From: Flavobacteriales bacterium
GTDB taxonomy: Bacteria; Bacteroidota; Bacteroidia; Flavobacteriales; Crocinitomicaceae
Assembly: GCA_947375085.1 (NCBI GenBank)
Contig: CANCEQ010000155.1
Span: 1 to 7,212 of the forward strand
Length of the DNA: 7,212 nt
Direction of reading: 5' to 3'
The position numbers and the translations under genes are program-made. The notes beneath the pieces were generated by a model. That model made no database searches. It was given only the letters and a program-made list of their open reading frames with translations, and was not told where the DNA came from. Shown in pieces: positions 5,092-7,212 of this stretch. Each line of letters starts with the position of its first letter. Positions within the stretch are counted from its first letter, which is position 1.

Positions 5092-6485
5092 CTGTATTTC
5101 AATTTAAAAGCATTCAATTTATCTTCCATTCCTTCTCTATAAAATAAATTCATCGTTTCAAATGGAATGATTTTTCCTTCTTTATTAACAATATGAACAC
5201 ACGATTTTTTAATCGCTCGAACATCAAAATCGTGCGCATCCATAAAACTCATGATAATGATTCTGAATAAGTTGTCATATCCTAATCCTGGTGCTGAAAT
5301 ATCTGGTAAACAACATAAAAGTTGATTAAATTCTTCTTGAATGGCATCCACTGAATTTCCGGTACTAAACACTTTTAGTACATGTTCATGTAATTCTTCG
5401 TCCTGTTCATAAACAATCGTATTTTTTGAATTGTTTAATAAAATTTCAGGGTCAATCATATGGGTTAATGGAAGTACACAATCCCCGTATTTCAAGGCAT
5501 ATGCCATGGCTAGAGCATCGGGATTGCAAGGAACTGGAATGATGTCATTCGGTTTAAATATAGGAGATTGATTTAGAATATTTTGTCGAACTTCAGTAAG
5601 TGTTAATCTATCTGTTGTTGTATTGAAATTTTCTAATCGTCCGCTAATTGATGTAGGTTGAAAAGTCACTCCTCGAACACATTTTTGTTTTAAAGCGTAA
5701 TCTATAATATCACCTAATTCGTGGTCATTTAATCCTTTTTGAACAGTTACCACCAATGTTGTAGAAAGGTTGACTTTGTTTAAATTGTCAATGGCTTTCT
5801 TTCTAACTTCCAATAAATCAACGCCTCTTAATTGTTCTAAAGGATAAGAATTTAACGAATCGAACTGTAAATAGATTTCAAAATCAGGCATATAGGTTGC
5901 AAGTTTTTGAACAAATTCAAAGTCTTTTGAAATTCTAATTCCATTGGTATTGACCATCAAATGTTTGATTGGTTTTGTCTTTGCAATATCAAGTATTTTA
6001 AAGAAGTCGGGATGTATCGTTGGTTCGCCTCCGCTTAATTGAACAACATCTGGATTACCTTCACTTTTTACGATGGCATCCAGCATAAATTCAATTTCTT
6101 CCAATGTTCTGTGTCTTCCCGAATGAGGAGAAGAACTAGCATAACAAGTAGGACAAGTTAAATTACATCGGTCAGTTACTTCAACCAATGTCAAACAGGA
6201 ATGTTGTTCGTGATCAGGACAAATACCACAATCAAAAGGGCAGCCATATTCTGTTTCAGTATGCGGTTTTATTGGATATTCAGAAGCCTTGTTATAGTTT
6301 CTGATTTGTTTATAATACTCGATGTCATTCGCAATTAATACTTTTTGATAACCGTGCTCTTTGCAATTTTTAGAAAGATAAACACCTCCATTTTCAAAAA
6401 TGATTTTCGCACTAATCGGAGTATGACATTCATTGCAAAGACTTGTCGTGTGATCATAGTATATGTAATTTTTAGTTGTTGACAT
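5088..6485 (-). CDS. radical SAM protein of the tetraether-synthase-like (Tes/MJ0619-type) family
   Basis: 465 aa from ATG at 6485. N-terminal knuckle C17-x2-C20 ... C41-x2-H44 (SLCNEC, NCKEHG), then an extra cluster motif C82/C86/C89/C97 (GCPFDCGICPDHEQHSC), then the radical SAM motif C107-x3-C111-x2-C114 (CNLTCPTC) and SGGEPTIHPD at 151-160 for SAM binding. Later cysteines include C320 (PVPCNPD), C336 and C429 (KSCVHIVNKEGKIIPF), and the C-terminal FMDAHDFD...PF..MN pattern is also typical. This layout is, as I recall it, that of archaeal Tes/MJ0619 and GDGT ring synthases, which activate unreactive alkyl carbons of membrane lipids. The PFCxYN cysteine of many relatives appears as PFETMN. 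The start overlaps the Lgt-like gene by 14 bp and the end overlaps the 75-aa gene by 4 bp. The enzyme class is sure, the substrate is not; a lipid or lipidated substrate is inferred from family and neighbours. Confidence 0.85.
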   Translation of the reverse strand: MSTTKNYIYYDHTTSLCNECHTPISAKIIFENGGVYLSKNCKEHGYQKVLIANDIEYYKQIRNYNKASEYPIKPHTETEYGCPFDCGICPDHEQHSCLTLVEVTDRCNLTCPTCYASSSPHSGRHRTLEEIEFMLDAIVKSEGNPDVVQLSGGEPTIHPDFFKILDIAKTKPIKHLMVNTNGIRISKDFEFVQKLATYMPDFEIYLQFDSLNSYPLEQLRGVDLLEVRKKAIDNLNKVNLSTTLVVTVQKGLNDHELGDIIDYALKQKCVRGVTFQPTSISGRLENFNTTTDRLTLTEVRQNILNQSPIFKPNDIIPVPCNPDALAMAYALKYGDCVLPLTHMIDPEILLNNSKNTIVYEQDEELHEHVLKVFSTGNSVDAIQEEFNQLLCCLPDISAPGLGYDNLFRIIIMSFMDAHDFDVRAIKKSCVHIVNKEGKIIPFETMNLFYREGMEDKLNAFKLKYR

Positions 6486-7212
6486 CTTGAGTTAATTTTG
6501 AAGGATTTAGCAAAATAATAAAAATGGTTTTGTAATAATAGATGAGTCCAATTAAGGCAGTAATCTGAATGGTCGATAAACCAAAATTAAAGAAATAACT
6601 CGGTTTGATGAATTCTTGAAAAAATCTGTAAATCAAGTAAGCAATCATAAAGATTTGAAATGTATAGCCATTTTTTAAAGGTGATTTTTTGTTGATTTGA
6701 AGTAAAATTAGCCATACTAGAAATAGAAAACCAATTTCATAAAGCGCTACCGGATGTCGTTGAATTCCATCTCCCAAATCCAAACCAGTAAAAAATGTTG
6801 TTTTAGTCCCATAAGTGTTTTCATTTATACCACTCGTAAAGCATCCGATTCGACCAATTATAATCGATATAATTAAAGGGTAGGTAAATAAATCACCTGA
6901 AGAGTTTTTTTCGTGAATGATTTTCTTAATTAATTCGACTCCCAGAAGTCCACCTAGTAAACCTCCTAAAATTGTTTTGTTTTGATAGAAATAAAGAAAA
7001 GGATATTTAGCTTCGCTCCATTCAATTGGATTTTCGAGGGCTCCAATTAATCTTGAAAATAGGAGGGAACCCGCACTTGCTCCAATTAAAATCCAAATTC
7101 GATTTGATTCAGATATCACATCTGTTTTACTTTTCTTTAAATAAAGGAAATAACGAAAGCCTATGAAGTAGCCTAGAACTTCAAAAAGTAAGTGAAGATT
7201 GATTTCTATCTG
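6472..7212 (-). CDS. Lgt-like diacylglyceryl transferase family membrane protein, 5' end cut by window edge
   Basis: The frame is open to the right edge, so the true start lies outside. The GTG at 7119 is internal, because the 31 codons before it encode a typical Lgt first helix (INLHLLFEVLGYFIGFRYF). 246 residues are visible. Lgt transfers diacylglyceryl from phosphatidylglycerol to the lipobox cysteine of prolipoproteins at the inner membrane. Motifs, counted from the first visible codon: KTILGGLLGG (78-87), GRIGCF (120-125), RHPVALYE (152-159) and YRFFQEFIKP (195-204). The residue aligning with catalytic H103 of E. coli (FHGGL) is leucine, N146 is cysteine and R246 is lysine, while R143, R239 and E243 equivalents remain. 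It is therefore probably not the housekeeping Lgt but a paralogue. It overlaps the radical SAM start by 14 bp, so the two are made together. Confidence 0.85.
   Translation of the reverse strand, partial: QIEINLHLLFEVLGYFIGFRYFLYLKKSKTDVISESNRIWILIGASAGSLLFSRLIGALENPIEWSEAKYPFLYFYQNKTILGGLLGGLLGVELIKKIIHEKNSSGDLFTYPLIISIIIGRIGCFTSGINENTYGTKTTFFTGLDLGDGIQRHPVALYEIGFLFLVWLILLQINKKSPLKNGYTFQIFMIAYLIYRFFQEFIKPSYFFNFGLSTIQITALIGLIYYYKTIFIILLNPSKLTQDVNN

Noticed and set aside
7117..7119. GTG as the start of the Lgt-like gene
   Set aside because: The frame stays open to the window edge and the 31 codons before it encode a typical Lgt first helix, so the real start is outside.

Overview
The window looks like chromosomal DNA of a Bacteroidota member, most likely a flavobacterium (Flavobacteriales; a Crocinitomicaceae/Fluviicola-type genome is a guess). 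The signs are strong AT richness, absence of Shine-Dalgarno sites, a textbook Bacteroidota promoter (TTG-N20-TATCTTTG) in front of pcm, a LytS/LytTR pair of flavobacterial type, and SSC-type lipoboxes. Both edges cut a gene: the LytTR regulator loses its last few codons at base 1, and the Lgt-like gene loses its true start beyond base 7212.

Layout. 1-1757 (minus): a two-gene sensory operon, a LytS/YehU-type membrane histidine kinase followed after 3 bp by a LytTR response regulator. 1882-2787 (plus): a divergently transcribed secreted beta-rich protein carrying what I recognise as the bacterial toxin 23 (polymorphic toxin type 23) domain, standing alone. 2788-3044: an intergenic stretch built as a long nested inverted repeat, followed by the pcm promoter. 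3063-3719 (plus): protein-L-isoaspartate O-methyltransferase. 3720-3861: short convergent spacer. 3862-7212 (minus): one tightly packed operon, read from the right edge: Lgt-like membrane protein, Tes/GDGT-synthase-like radical SAM protein, then four small related three-helix membrane proteins (75, 98, 100 and 124 aa).

The right-hand operon is the most interesting part. The Lgt-like protein keeps the RHPxxLYE and GRxG motifs of prolipoprotein diacylglyceryl transferase but lacks the histidine corresponding to E. coli H103. The radical SAM protein has the cysteine layout of the archaeal tetraether lipid synthase family (N-terminal CxxC...CxxH knuckle, extra four-cysteine cluster, then CxxxCxxC). 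All four small proteins end their last hydrophobic helix with an I-G-x-S-[ST]-C motif that resembles a Bacteroidota lipobox, placed by the positive-inside rule on the periplasmic face, with only 4-6 residues (or 40 in the last one) after the cysteine. A lipid- or lipopeptide-modifying system is a reasonable hypothesis; nothing in the sequence proves it.
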